Source of the DNA: an uncultured Moraxella sp.
Lineage (GTDB): Bacteria; Pseudomonadota; Gammaproteobacteria; Pseudomonadales; Moraxellaceae
Reading direction: 5' to 3'
Length of the DNA: 64,000 bases
NCBI GenBank assembly: GCA_943908405.1
Contig: CALTTE010000003.1
Location: 1 to 64,000, forward strand
Shown here: piece after piece, positions 28,701-36,928 of the stretch
Numbering within the stretch: position 1 is the stretch's first letter
Layout of the letters: the number at the start of each line of letters is the position of its first letter
The notes under the pieces: generated by a model
Database searches by the model: none
The model's input: only the letters and a program-made list of their open reading frames with translations
What the model was told of the DNA's origin: nothing
Made by a program: the position numbers and the translations under genes

Positions 28701-29047
28701 CATTGATACACAGTGCCAAAGACGAAAAAACGGCGTTGGATAAGGCGTGGGCGGTAGGCGACAGTCAAGCACTGGCGGATAATGTGCATAAGCTTTTGGG
28801 GGCAAGTCGCTATGTTGGCGTACCAAAATTAAGGGCGATGGCAGAAGCGGTATACCCATTGCTATTGGCACACACAAAATCATCAATGCACAACAAATCA
28901 TCAACGCACAACAAATTAGCACAAGCACACAATAAACAACAAAACCGCCATTTTTTTGATGATGAATTAAATGCCCGTTTTCAGGACTTATTAGAGGCTT
29001 TGGTGGAATTGTCGTTGGTGGATTTGACAGCTATTAATTGTGGTTGA
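25736..29047 (+). CDS. barA: BarA/GacS-type hybrid sensor histidine kinase
   Basis: Membrane sensor that likely signals to a UvrY/GacA response regulator and Csr small RNAs. Order of parts: a very basic cytoplasmic tail (1-83), TM1 (88-110), periplasmic sensor (about 111-266), TM2 (268-291), HAMP, coiled coil, histidine kinase with SHELRTPLN (His396), ATPase boxes NLLGNAIKFTETG, DTGRGID and GTGLGLVICKQL, a degenerate receiver (about 635-755), a receiver with FMDISMPVMSG (Asp824), and an Hpt domain with NVHKLLGASRYVG (His1018). A five-residue repeat (about 531-545) sits inside the ATPase domain. It is long at 1103 residues. The nearest regulator partner is not in the window. Confidence 0.88.
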   Translation: MPTDKDPKKIIPLNEPTRLHKKPSKKGVYNRSQVRPVKKLNPGDQSTKAQKRQALLQKRQTIQNRRQNKKYQRIEKHYRFGIRSAYGQLVLLVFVPIGVLASVGAILVFFETTRAVKAEQDTLAQAALIRYEPIVKPLLGSLTSQDETILQTYIDDMGLNGVTSALSPTDTTRLERRYIMNRMYRLQSDQHVKRLAILDSKGKPMMVVGYDKDADWGEFDTNANSIWRLPTEVGIAYGMPIYIKSDGVEHKFWLFVDMDKEPLTIAYYRIFFALLITGLSTFLLLLFSLNVYSKRWIEPVYQLRLFLQKVQTSNLNRPFKGRADGEFHLLKRDLNAMFFRLNASFKNLKSYSDQTEADLQQTFDELEMKNISMGQALELAVSSGEIKSAFLANISHELRTPLNAIDGFVNLLARADNLDSKQMLYVQTIKKSSAHLLALIGDVLDFSKIEAGKLVIESRAFDFYELVYEVADMLSPTAFDKGLRMAVVYYYDAPTQIVGDKLRIKQVLTNLLGNAIKFTETGRVWVQVAMDNVQLDNAQLGNAQLRVSVSDTGRGIDKETENKLFHSFVQGDLSVTRRYGGTGLGLVICKQLIELMGGQIGFLDNARTGVANNGATFWFDLPVDDESCEPPMVTLPSLNVLGWISDDKNVAVLRASLLDTSVTLTSAKSLAHLLEMLTQNNAYDWVIADSFGQQGDVTALLAQIRLHYQGKLMVFGYEVGLDGELLVQNGAYALHEPLNRRELYALLTNQSDTVPVSQWHGVRVLAVDDHLPNLLVLEALLLELGIQMVQANSGFVAIDIMTRAYETMNTPAGDDNRIDLIFMDISMPVMSGIAAAIAIRKIELSHNAVFVPIVALSAHGHWDEMETLYQSGINDYATKPIAHQELVALLQKWLKDKPLKEKPNDTPNLNSDQVAMVSADDGLYDHQPSNNHLLTTQAPMPTPLPPNETLLLSPPNQAIAKSHLAVVDLTDGIKRAGGKSDIALNLLQSLIHSAKDEKTALDKAWAVGDSQALADNVHKLLGASRYVGVPKLRAMAEAVYPLLLAHTKSSMHNKSSTHNKLAQAHNKQQNRHFFDDELNARFQDLLEALVELSLVDLTAINCG

Positions 29048-29178
29048 TTAATATTGGTGAATTTGATTGGTCAATTTAGTTTGATTGGTTAACTTGGATT
29101 GGTGTTTTAACTTGGATTTTAACTTGTTGGATTTTAACTTGTGTTTTGATTTGGGTTTTAGCTTGGGTTTTAATTTGG

Positions 29179-29214
29179 CTGATAAGTAAAGCTAAACTGA
29201 TAAGTAAAGCTAAA
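29179..29214. repeat. Perfect 18-bp tandem duplication
   Basis: CTGATAAGTAAAGCTAAA occurs at 29179-29196 and 29197-29214, just upstream of the acetyltransferase gene. The preceding 100 bp hold further imperfect TTTTAACTTGGAT-like repeats. Confidence 0.95.
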
Positions 29215-29236
29215 ATAGTTTAAAGGATTGATGGCG

Positions 29237-29737
29237 ATGATTAAAAAGATAACCGATGATACGATTAAATGGGCAACCAAAATTATTGTTAATAATAGAC
29301 AAAGTTTGCCACACATATACAAAAATCCAACGCCAAGCGATTTGGTTAATGCACAGCAGTACTATTTGGGTAAGCAAGGGGCGTTGTATGTGCTAACAGA
29401 ACAATCTAAGGTGGTTGGTATTATAGGAAGGCGTGTTTATAAGCCACGCTTTGATTGTATTGATAAGGTGTTTGGACTAAGTGCTGGTGTTATGGAGGTG
29501 GTGCATTTATATATTGACACCAAAAAACGCCGTCAAGGTTTGGCAACACAGTTGTTTGAATCGTTAAAACAAGATGCCAAAAATGATGGCGTGCAAAAAC
29601 TGTATTTGCATACGCACCCAATGCTCCCAAATGCCCAGCAATTTTGGGAAAAACAAGGTTTTGGCGTTATTGGTGCGGAGGTCATTGGCGGTATGCCAAC
29701 CATACATATGTTGATGATTTTGTCCAATACCCAATAA
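29237..29737 (+). CDS. GNAT-family N-acetyltransferase
   Basis: The acetyl-CoA-binding motif A is visible as VVHLYIDTKKRRQGLATQLF, with the R/QxxGxG/A-type loop at RRQGLA. NAQQFWEKQGFGVIG is the matching motif B. Substrate unknown. It could be a small molecule or a protein N-terminus. The start is uncertain: ATG 29237 is 9 bp from AAAGGA and is preferred, while ATG 29231 is also in frame. The gene precedes lepA on the same strand by 84 bp. Confidence 0.8.
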   Translation: MIKKITDDTIKWATKIIVNNRQSLPHIYKNPTPSDLVNAQQYYLGKQGALYVLTEQSKVVGIIGRRVYKPRFDCIDKVFGLSAGVMEVVHLYIDTKKRRQGLATQLFESLKQDAKNDGVQKLYLHTHPMLPNAQQFWEKQGFGVIGAEVIGGMPTIHMLMILSNTQ

Positions 29738-29821
29738 AACATTGCCACAATAAAACATTGCTATGTTTTTAACGTAAAAATTGCTACAATAAGCGGTTAT
29801 TATTTGAATTTTTAAAAAACT

Positions 29822-31621
29822 ATGACTGCATTGACGCATATTCGTAACTTTTCCATCATTGCCCATATTGACCACGGCAAATCCACGCTTGCCGACCGCT
29901 TTATTCAGCTGTGTGGCGGTTTATCCGAGCGAGAGATGCAAGCTCAGGTGTTAGATAGTATGGACATTGAGCGGGAGCGGGGTATTACCATCAAAGCCCA
30001 ATCGGTAACGCTGTATTATAATCACCCCAACGGCAATCGCTATCAGCTCAATTTTATTGACACCCCAGGACACGTTGATTTTAGCTATGAAGTATCAAGA
30101 AGCTTAGCGGCGTGTGAAGGGGCGTTATTGGTGGTGGACGCCGCCCAAGGGGTGGAAGCCCAGTCGGTTGCCAACTGCTACACGGCGGTGGAGCAAGGGC
30201 TTGAGGTGTTGGCGGTCTTAAATAAAATTGATTTGCCTCAAGCCGAGCCTGAACGAGTGATTGAAGAGATTGAGGATATTATCGGTATTGAGGCGATGGA
30301 CGCCCCCAAAGTCTCCGCCAAGTCAGGGCTTGGGGTGGATGAGCTTTTGCAAGTGCTGGTAGAAAAAATCCCTGCCCCAACAGGCGATATTGACGCCCCT
30401 TTGCAAGCACTAATTATTGACAGCTGGTTTGATAATTATTTGGGCGTGGTGTCTTTGGTGCGTGTGCGTGAAGGGCAAGTGAGCAAAGGCGATAAGATTT
30501 TTATTAAGTCCACGGGCGAATCGCATTTGGTGTCATCGGTTGGGGTATTCACCCCCAAAGCGTTGGATACAGGTAGCTTAAGTGCAGGCGAGGTTGGCTT
30601 TGTGATTGCAGGGATTAAAGACATTGCAGGGGCGCCTGTTGGCGACACCATCACCCACGCCAAAACCCCTGATGTTGCCAATATCCCAGGCTTTAAAAAA
30701 ATCACCCCCCAAGTTTATGCAGGAATGTTTCCCATTGATTCATCGGATTTTGAAAAGTTTCGGGAAGCCTTACAAAAACTACAAATCAACGATGCTGCCT
30801 TGTTTTTTGAGCCAGAAAGCTCTGATGCGTTAGGGTTTGGTTTTCGCTGTGGTTTTTTGGGTATGCTCCATATGGAGATTATCCAAGAACGGCTGGAGCG
30901 TGAATACAATTTGGATTTAATCACCACCGCCCCATCGGTGATTTATGAGGTGGTCAAAAAAAATGGCGAGCTGATTTATGTGGACAATCCATCAAAATTG
31001 CCCGATACTGGGGTGATTGATGAATTTCGTGAACCAATCGCCCGTTGTCAGATTTTGGTCCCCCAAGAATTTTTGGGCAACGTGATTACCCTTGCCATAG
31101 AACGCCGTGGCGTGCAGGTGGATATGAAGTTTATGGCACGCCAAGTGCAGGTGGTGTTTGACATTCCAATGGGCGAGGTAGTGATGGATTTTTTTGATAA
31201 ATTAAAATCGGCAAGCCGTGGTTTTGCGTCTTTGGATTATAATTTTCACCGCTATCAAGCCGATAAATTGGCAAAAGTGGACGTGCTTATCAATGGCGAA
31301 AAAGTGGACGCATTGGCAATGATTTGCCATACCGAACACGCACGCCGTCGTGGCGGGCAACTCGTAGAAAAAATGAAAGAGCTGATTCCAAGACAGATGT
31401 TTGATGTCGCCATTCAAGCGGCGATTGGCTCGCAGATTATTGCCAGAAGCACGGTCAAGGCAATGCGAAAAGACGTGCTGGCAAAATGTTATGGTGGTGA
31501 TGTTAGCCGTAAGAAAAAACTACTTGAAAAGCAAAAACAAGGCAAAAAACGAATGAAGCAAGTCGGTTCGGTAGAAATCCCCCAAGAGGCGTTTTTGGCG
31601 GTGTTAAAAGTAGATGGTTAG
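29822..31621 (+). CDS. lepA: Elongation factor 4 (LepA), ribosome back-translocase
   Basis: Translational GTPase that binds stalled ribosomes and supports translation under ionic stress and ribosome assembly. G1 is HIDHGKST (about 15-22), G3 DTPGH and G4 NKID. The C-terminal domain unique to LepA is present (DVLAKCYGGDVSRKKKLLEK... near the end). Length is 599 residues, as usual. No clear Shine-Dalgarno sequence lies before ATG 29822. lepB follows, the conserved lepA-lepB operon. Confidence 0.97.
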   Translation: MTALTHIRNFSIIAHIDHGKSTLADRFIQLCGGLSEREMQAQVLDSMDIERERGITIKAQSVTLYYNHPNGNRYQLNFIDTPGHVDFSYEVSRSLAACEGALLVVDAAQGVEAQSVANCYTAVEQGLEVLAVLNKIDLPQAEPERVIEEIEDIIGIEAMDAPKVSAKSGLGVDELLQVLVEKIPAPTGDIDAPLQALIIDSWFDNYLGVVSLVRVREGQVSKGDKIFIKSTGESHLVSSVGVFTPKALDTGSLSAGEVGFVIAGIKDIAGAPVGDTITHAKTPDVANIPGFKKITPQVYAGMFPIDSSDFEKFREALQKLQINDAALFFEPESSDALGFGFRCGFLGMLHMEIIQERLEREYNLDLITTAPSVIYEVVKKNGELIYVDNPSKLPDTGVIDEFREPIARCQILVPQEFLGNVITLAIERRGVQVDMKFMARQVQVVFDIPMGEVVMDFFDKLKSASRGFASLDYNFHRYQADKLAKVDVLINGEKVDALAMICHTEHARRRGGQLVEKMKELIPRQMFDVAIQAAIGSQIIARSTVKAMRKDVLAKCYGGDVSRKKKLLEKQKQGKKRMKQVGSVEIPQEAFLAVLKVDG

Positions 31622-31677
31622 GGCAGATGGTCGCTTAAAGCGTCAGGTCGCTTTATAAAACGTTATAGGTGGGTTGA

Positions 31678-32778
31678 ATGGCAATTAATTTTGATTTGAA
31701 TTTGATTTTTGTGCCTTTGCTGGTGCTATTGTTTTTGGTGTGGCTGGCGGATAAGTTATTTTTTAAGCAATACGCTCAAGCAAAATCACAAAAAGCAAAG
31801 CTTCACGTGCTACAAAACAACGTCAATGACAGCAAACAAAGGCTAATAAATGCCCTAAACGCCAATGGCATTAAAAGCGATGCCGATTATTATGTGGCAG
31901 GTGATAGCAGTCCAAGTGAGCTAAAGGATGCTTATCAAGATTACCAAAAGCACAAAATGGCACTGGCCAGTCAAGCACAGCAATCCACCAAAGTGCCTGT
32001 TTTGACAGAGTGGGCTTATGATTTGTGGCCAATTTTGGCATTTATTTTGGCGGTGCGTGCCTTTGGAGTGGAGCTTTATAATATTCCATCATCGTCAATG
32101 GTGCCAACGCTTTATACGGGTGATTTTATTGTTGCCAACAAGGCTGCTTATGGGCTTAGATTGCCAATTGTCCATACCAAAATTTTGGATACAGGCACGC
32201 CCAAGCGAGGCGATGTGGTGGTGTTTCGCTACCCCAAAGACCCGAGCCGTAATTATATCAAGCGAATGATTGGCTTGCCAGGCGATACGGTGGCATTTAA
32301 TAACGGTGTGTTGTCTATTAATGGCGAGACTGTCCCCACCGAAACTATCAGCTATCCAATGGCACAAGATTTGGTGGCCCATTTGTATCCTAACGTGCTT
32401 GAGGGCAGACGCTTAAGCGATGATGAACGGTTGGCGTTTGGGCAACAAGAAGAGCAATATGCTCATTATAACTTTGAGACTTTGGGCGAGCACCGCTACA
32501 AGGTACGCTATTTGGGCGATTTAAATAGTAGCCGTTTTGCTCCATTTTTGCAACAAAGCTCACCGCTACTGACAAGCAGTGGCGGGGCGTCGTGGGAGCT
32601 TGTCGTCCCTGAAGGCAAGTATTTTGTGATGGGCGATAACCGAGACAGAAGCGAAGATGCCCGTTTTTGGGGTTTTGTGGATGAGCGCCATTTGGCGGGC
32701 AAGGCTATGTATATTTGGATGCACAAAAACGAAGGTTTATCCTTGCCAAGTTTTGGGCGAGTCGGTAAAATTGATTAA
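31678..32778 (+). CDS. lepB: Signal peptidase I
   Basis: Cleaves Sec and Tat signal peptides on the periplasmic side. Two membrane segments are visible (about 8-28 and 113-132). The catalytic Ser140 is in PSSSMVPTL and the general base Lys195 in YIKRMIGLPGD. GDNRDRSEDARFWGFV is the conserved box E. At 366 residues it is longer than the E. coli enzyme (324), mainly in the cytoplasmic loop and the region after box D. It lies 56 bp behind lepA. Confidence 0.95.
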   Translation: MAINFDLNLIFVPLLVLLFLVWLADKLFFKQYAQAKSQKAKLHVLQNNVNDSKQRLINALNANGIKSDADYYVAGDSSPSELKDAYQDYQKHKMALASQAQQSTKVPVLTEWAYDLWPILAFILAVRAFGVELYNIPSSSMVPTLYTGDFIVANKAAYGLRLPIVHTKILDTGTPKRGDVVVFRYPKDPSRNYIKRMIGLPGDTVAFNNGVLSINGETVPTETISYPMAQDLVAHLYPNVLEGRRLSDDERLAFGQQEEQYAHYNFETLGEHRYKVRYLGDLNSSRFAPFLQQSSPLLTSSGGASWELVVPEGKYFVMGDNRDRSEDARFWGFVDERHLAGKAMYIWMHKNEGLSLPSFGRVGKID

Positions 32779-32909
32779 CTTATTTAATTTAATTAGATAA
32801 ACTTAATCAAAGAAATTTAATTCAAGAAATTTAATTTAAGAAACTTAATCCACAAAATTAATGACCAACGCAACCAACAATAAGTAGCGTATACAAAAAA
32901 GGAAGTAAT

Positions 32910-33332
32910 ATGAAACAAATTGCCAAGCAACCGCAGCGTTACCCAACCAGTCGCCCATCAAGTCAGCACGGGGCATCAATTACCACCATTTTGGTGTTAG
33001 TTATTGCCTTGGGGTTATTGTTAAAATTTGGTTTTGCTACCATTCCTGATTATATCAGCAACTATCAGCTAAATAAAATGGTTGCCGATGAATTAAAACG
33101 TGCCAATACGGAACGATGGACTGAAAAGCAGTTTTTGGAGGCACTTGACCGCCAGTTGTCCATCAATGCCAATTATAATACCAAAGCGGCTGACGTGATT
33201 ACTGTGAAAAACAAGACGCCAGGGTCTTTGGCGGTGCGAGTGGCTTATGAAAAAGAAAATTTATATTTTAAAAATACGTATATCGTTAATCGTTTTGATA
33301 AGCAAATAACAGCCAGCGATGCCACCCAATAA
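32910..33332 (+). CDS. DUF4845 membrane-anchored protein
   Basis: A 140-residue protein with one membrane anchor (about 24-46: SITTILVLVIALGLLLKFGF) and a small extracytoplasmic domain. DUF4845 proteins occur between lepB and rnc in many gamma- and betaproteobacteria. Their function is unknown, though proximity suggests a link with signal peptidase or RNA processing. AAGGAAGT precedes the ATG. The 3' end overlaps rnc by 14 bp, so the two are translationally coupled. Confidence 0.85.
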   Translation: MKQIAKQPQRYPTSRPSSQHGASITTILVLVIALGLLLKFGFATIPDYISNYQLNKMVADELKRANTERWTEKQFLEALDRQLSINANYNTKAADVITVKNKTPGSLAVRVAYEKENLYFKNTYIVNRFDKQITASDATQ

Positions 33333-34032
33333 GCCTTTGTCAAACAATAACTTTTCTGTATTATACCGTAAGCTCGGTTATGTTTTTGTTGTTGATGATT
33401 ATGCCAGCCAAGCCCTAACCCATCGCTCTTATAGCTCTAAGATGAGCTATGAGCGTTTGGAGTATTTGGGCGATGCCTTGCTTGGGGCGATTATTGGCGA
33501 GTATTTGTACCACGCTTATCCTGATTTGGACGAAGGGCGATTAACCCGAATGCGAGCAAGTTTGGTGCGTCAAGAGACGCTAGCGGTTGTTGCTGATACG
33601 TTACAACTGCACCGTCATATTATATTGGGGGCAGGCGAGCGTAAAGGCGGTGGCAGGCAGCGTGCGTCTATTTTGGCAGATGTGGTGGAAGCCCTCATTG
33701 GGGCGATTTATTTAGACAGTGGTTCTTTTAATACGGTGCGTGCGTGCGTGCTGGCTTGGTATGGCGACAAATTGCGTGAGGTACAAGGCGATGTGGTATT
33801 AAAAGACGCTAAATCCCGCCTGCAAGAGTGGCTACAAGCTCATAAATTGCCTTTGCCTAATTATGAGCTGGTGGCTGTGGCAGGCAATTCTCCCAACCAG
33901 CTATTTACGGTGCAATGCACGGTTGCTAGCGAGCTTGTTACCCCCATCACCGAAACAGGCAATTCAAGACGCATTGCTGAGCAAAAATGTGCTGAGCTTA
34001 TGATTAATCAATTAAACTTAATTCGTTTTTAG
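33319..34032 (+). CDS. rnc: Ribonuclease III
   Basis: Cleaves double-stranded RNA, including the rRNA precursor. The catalytic signature ERLEYLGDALLG is at about residues 45-56, with downstream acidic site ADVVEALIGAIYLD. The C-terminal dsRNA-binding domain (about 163-232) contains SRLQEWLQ and SRRIAEQKCAE. Length 237 residues. It overlaps the DUF4845 gene and is 6 bp before era, the standard rnc-era arrangement. Confidence 0.97.
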   Translation: MPPNKPLSNNNFSVLYRKLGYVFVVDDYASQALTHRSYSSKMSYERLEYLGDALLGAIIGEYLYHAYPDLDEGRLTRMRASLVRQETLAVVADTLQLHRHIILGAGERKGGGRQRASILADVVEALIGAIYLDSGSFNTVRACVLAWYGDKLREVQGDVVLKDAKSRLQEWLQAHKLPLPNYELVAVAGNSPNQLFTVQCTVASELVTPITETGNSRRIAEQKCAELMINQLNLIRF

Positions 34033-34038
34033 GTAGCT

Positions 34039-35010
34039 ATGACTGATAATACTGATATTTTAAACCAATTTTTCACCCCCAAACCCACAAGCGACACTTA
34101 CCGCACAGGCTTTGTTGCCATTGTTGGCAGACCCAATGTGGGCAAATCTACCTTAATGAATCATCTATTGGGGCAAAAGTTGTCCATCACCTCAAGAAAA
34201 CCACAAACCACTCGCCACCGTATTCACGGTATTTTAAGCGATGACCATCATCAAATCATCTTTGTGGACACCCCAGGCATTCATAGCAATATGGTGCGTG
34301 CCATCAATGAGCGAATGAATGCCGCTGCCTTATCTGCCTTATCCGATGTGGATTTGGTGCTGTTTGTGGTTGATGGTATGAAATGGCGTGAAGACGATTT
34401 ATTGGTGCTAGAACAGCTTGCCAAAACCAAGTTGCCTGTTGTGCTCGTCATCAACAAAAGCGACACCATAAAAGACAAAGGCGAGCTGTTGCCTGTGATG
34501 GCAGAATTTAGCCAAAGCTTTGAATTTGCTGACATCGTGCCAGTATCAGCACTCAAAGGGCATAATCTGGATAAATTGCTTGAGGTGGTTGGGCGTTATT
34601 TGCCCATTCGTCCAGCGATTTTTGATGTTGAGCAGATTACCGACCGCTCTGAACGCTTTTTGGCAAGTGAAATCATTCGAGAAAAAATCATGCGGACATC
34701 AGGCGATGAAGTGCCATATGATTTGACTGTGCAAATTGATACCTTTAAAGATGAGCCAGCCCACAAAGACCCCAAAACAGGCAAATGGCGACGAGCGGTT
34801 ACTTTTATTGATGCCACCATTTTTGTGGAGCGTGATGGACAAAAGAAAATTGTCATTGGCGATAAAGGCAGCCGTATCAAGCAAGTGGGTATTGATGCCA
34901 GAGTAGATATGGAAAAGCTGTTTGACAAAAAAATTATGCTCACCCTTTGGGTAAAAGTCAAAAAAGGTTGGTCTGATGATGAGCGAGCATTAAACAGTTT
35001 GGGGTATTAG
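34039..35010 (+). CDS. era: GTPase Era
   Basis: Ribosome-assembly GTPase that binds 16S rRNA near its 3' end. G1 GRPNVGKST (about 30-38), G3 DTPG and G4 NKSD are clear, and a type-2 KH domain follows (IVIGDKGSRIKQVG, about 273-286). Length 323 residues, with a short N-terminal extension. It is separated from rnc by 6 bp. In many relatives recO is next, but here an unknown gene intervenes. Confidence 0.97.
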   Translation: MTDNTDILNQFFTPKPTSDTYRTGFVAIVGRPNVGKSTLMNHLLGQKLSITSRKPQTTRHRIHGILSDDHHQIIFVDTPGIHSNMVRAINERMNAAALSALSDVDLVLFVVDGMKWREDDLLVLEQLAKTKLPVVLVINKSDTIKDKGELLPVMAEFSQSFEFADIVPVSALKGHNLDKLLEVVGRYLPIRPAIFDVEQITDRSERFLASEIIREKIMRTSGDEVPYDLTVQIDTFKDEPAHKDPKTGKWRRAVTFIDATIFVERDGQKKIVIGDKGSRIKQVGIDARVDMEKLFDKKIMLTLWVKVKKGWSDDERALNSLGY

Positions 35011-35027
35011 GTTTTTTGGGGTATAAT
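34999..35027 (+). promoter_or_regulatory. Possible promoter for the gene between era and recO
   Basis: TTGGGG (34999-35004) and TATAAT (35022-35027) are 17 bp apart, starting inside the last codons of era and ending 28 bp before the next ATG. Confidence 0.45.
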
Positions 35028-35055
35028 AGGTTTTAAGTTAAATTGGAGTGTCGCA

Positions 35056-36069
35056 ATGAACATCAATGACGCCATTGCCCTATTAGGGCAACCGATACAC
35101 ACGCCAGATATGGTGCAATTTTTTGAGCAGTATGGTTTTAAATACCCCAAAAAACTCACCAAGTCTGGTCATACTTCCGAGCCAACTTTTTGGGTGGTGC
35201 ATAAAAAACGCAAAATAGATTTGCTATTTAGCATTAAATGGCATAGCAAAAAATATCCGCCTATGCCAGCCGAACGCAAAAATACTTTTTATCCCATATT
35301 AAGTCATATTCGCATTTATACCGATAAAGACATTGAAAATATGCCCTTTGGCTTAAATATGGCGATGTCTTTTGATGAGTTAAAATCCACACTAGGCGAA
35401 CCACAATTTAATCCTTATATTTTAAATGATGATAATTCACCACGCATTTATTTTTGGCTGATTGCCCTAGATGACGAAAAGCAAATTTGCATTGAAATTG
35501 TTAATAAAGATAAGCTATTTGTGCCTGATATTTGGCTAAGTATTGTAGAAAATCAGCCCTTATTGCAATTTTGGTACCCAGAAACAGGCGAAACATTTAA
35601 CAGTTTTGTTAAAAATTTACCTTATGATACAACCATAGAGCATCAATTTGAACCGTTAAATCATTATAGTGTCAGAGGGCTATTCTTTTTGCGTTGGTTG
35701 ATTGAAAATGAGTTTATTATTCAAACTGATGAAAATAAAGAATTGTTACACGCAGTTAAAGTAGGCGAAAAAGACATTTTTACATTTTTACAAACCTTAG
35801 AAATGGGCTATGTGGGCGAGAATGACATTATTGTTGAAAAATATCGGGTGATTTTTGATTATATTCATAATATGAACCACGATGTGCCGTATTATGGCGA
35901 TGATATTGAGACTTTATTTTTAACGGCTAATGAATTAAAAAGAACCAAACAAAATAAAAATTGGTTAAATCCTGATAAGCCACTCAATGAGCGAGTGATT
36001 TATAATGAAGACAATTATCAAAAAGTCAAAGCAATGTTGGATAAAAAACTTTTAAAACACAATGCGTGA
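35056..36069 (+). CDS. Unknown 337-residue protein between era and recO
   Basis: Family not recognised. It is cytoplasmic, with no signal or membrane segment, and is rich in aromatic and charged residues (for example FWVVHKKRKIDLLFSIKWHS). Two segments share a pattern: the N-terminal NDAIALLGQPIHTPD and MSFDELKSTLGEPQF. This suggests a repeated small module like those in some polymorphic-toxin immunity families, but that is only a resemblance. GGAG precedes the ATG. It has its own promoter-like sequence, and its last 8 bp overlap the recO start, so recO translation may depend on it. Probably an accessory insertion. Confidence 0.7.
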   Translation: MNINDAIALLGQPIHTPDMVQFFEQYGFKYPKKLTKSGHTSEPTFWVVHKKRKIDLLFSIKWHSKKYPPMPAERKNTFYPILSHIRIYTDKDIENMPFGLNMAMSFDELKSTLGEPQFNPYILNDDNSPRIYFWLIALDDEKQICIEIVNKDKLFVPDIWLSIVENQPLLQFWYPETGETFNSFVKNLPYDTTIEHQFEPLNHYSVRGLFFLRWLIENEFIIQTDENKELLHAVKVGEKDIFTFLQTLEMGYVGENDIIVEKYRVIFDYIHNMNHDVPYYGDDIETLFLTANELKRTKQNKNWLNPDKPLNERVIYNEDNYQKVKAMLDKKLLKHNA

Positions 36070-36847
36070 TGAGAACCTGACAGGTTTTGTACTTCATAGC
36101 CGTCCTTATCAAGAAAAGCGGGCGATTTATACTTTTTTTAGCCGTGAATGCGGTCTGATTGACGGCGTAAGCGTGCGTGGATTGCCTTTATTTTGTGAGA
36201 TGAATTTATTTGCCATAGGCAAAAACAGCCTAAAAGCTTTTAAAGAACCTGTTTTGTCAAACAATACCAACATTGCAATAACCGCACCGTTTTTGCAATA
36301 TGCGTGTTTGTATTTAAATGAGCTGATTTATCGGCTTTTTGCCAAAGAAGATGATATGGGCGTGCTTTATGACAGTTATAAACAGGCTTTATTGGCGATA
36401 AAAAACTTGCACAGTCAAAACAAACAAAATCAAGATAAACTAAGCCAAAATCAAGATAAACTAAGCCAAAAACCGCCAAAAACCGATTTAACCCAAAAAA
36501 TTAAACCTATTTTACGCCAATTTGAAAGGGTGTTGTTTGATGTGCTCGGTGTGTCTTTTGATTTTGACAAAGACCATTTGGGGCAAAAGTTTGTGGCAAA
36601 TGGCGTGTATGGTTTTAAATTGGAACAAGGCTTTGTGCGTGTGTTTGACAAATTTGATACAGGCATATTGACAGGGCAACAAATCACACAAATGGGGCAA
36701 AGCGTGGCAAATTTGGATAAGGATTTATTAAATAAACTTGCGATTTTGCACAAAATGTTGATTGATTTTTTGTTAGAATATAAGCCATTAAACAGCCGAA
36801 AACTTTGGCAAGACCACCAAAGGCTTGTCAATATACAATCTCATTGA
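36062..36847 (+). CDS. recO: DNA repair protein RecO
   Basis: Helps RecR load RecA on single-stranded DNA in the RecFOR pathway. The N-terminal OB-fold region reads GFVLHSRPYQEKRAIYTFFS, and the central helical part has LQYACLYLNELIYRL. The zinc-binding cysteines of some RecO proteins are missing, as is common in this group. A 21-bp tandem duplication (36431-36472) makes a QDKLSQN repeat in a linker (about residues 122-138). Length 261. It overlaps the preceding unknown gene by 8 bp. Confidence 0.88.
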   Translation: MRDENLTGFVLHSRPYQEKRAIYTFFSRECGLIDGVSVRGLPLFCEMNLFAIGKNSLKAFKEPVLSNNTNIAITAPFLQYACLYLNELIYRLFAKEDDMGVLYDSYKQALLAIKNLHSQNKQNQDKLSQNQDKLSQKPPKTDLTQKIKPILRQFERVLFDVLGVSFDFDKDHLGQKFVANGVYGFKLEQGFVRVFDKFDTGILTGQQITQMGQSVANLDKDLLNKLAILHKMLIDFLLEYKPLNSRKLWQDHQRLVNIQSH

Positions 36848-36928
36848 TACAAACGGATTGATACAAATAAGTCAACCCAAATCAATTAACACAAACCGCT
36901 TTAAAGGTTAAATCAAAAAGGACAAGCG

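Noticed and set aside
30705..30710. Run of six Cs in lepA as a phase-variation site
   Set aside because: Six Cs occur by chance in coding DNA, and lepA is a housekeeping gene.
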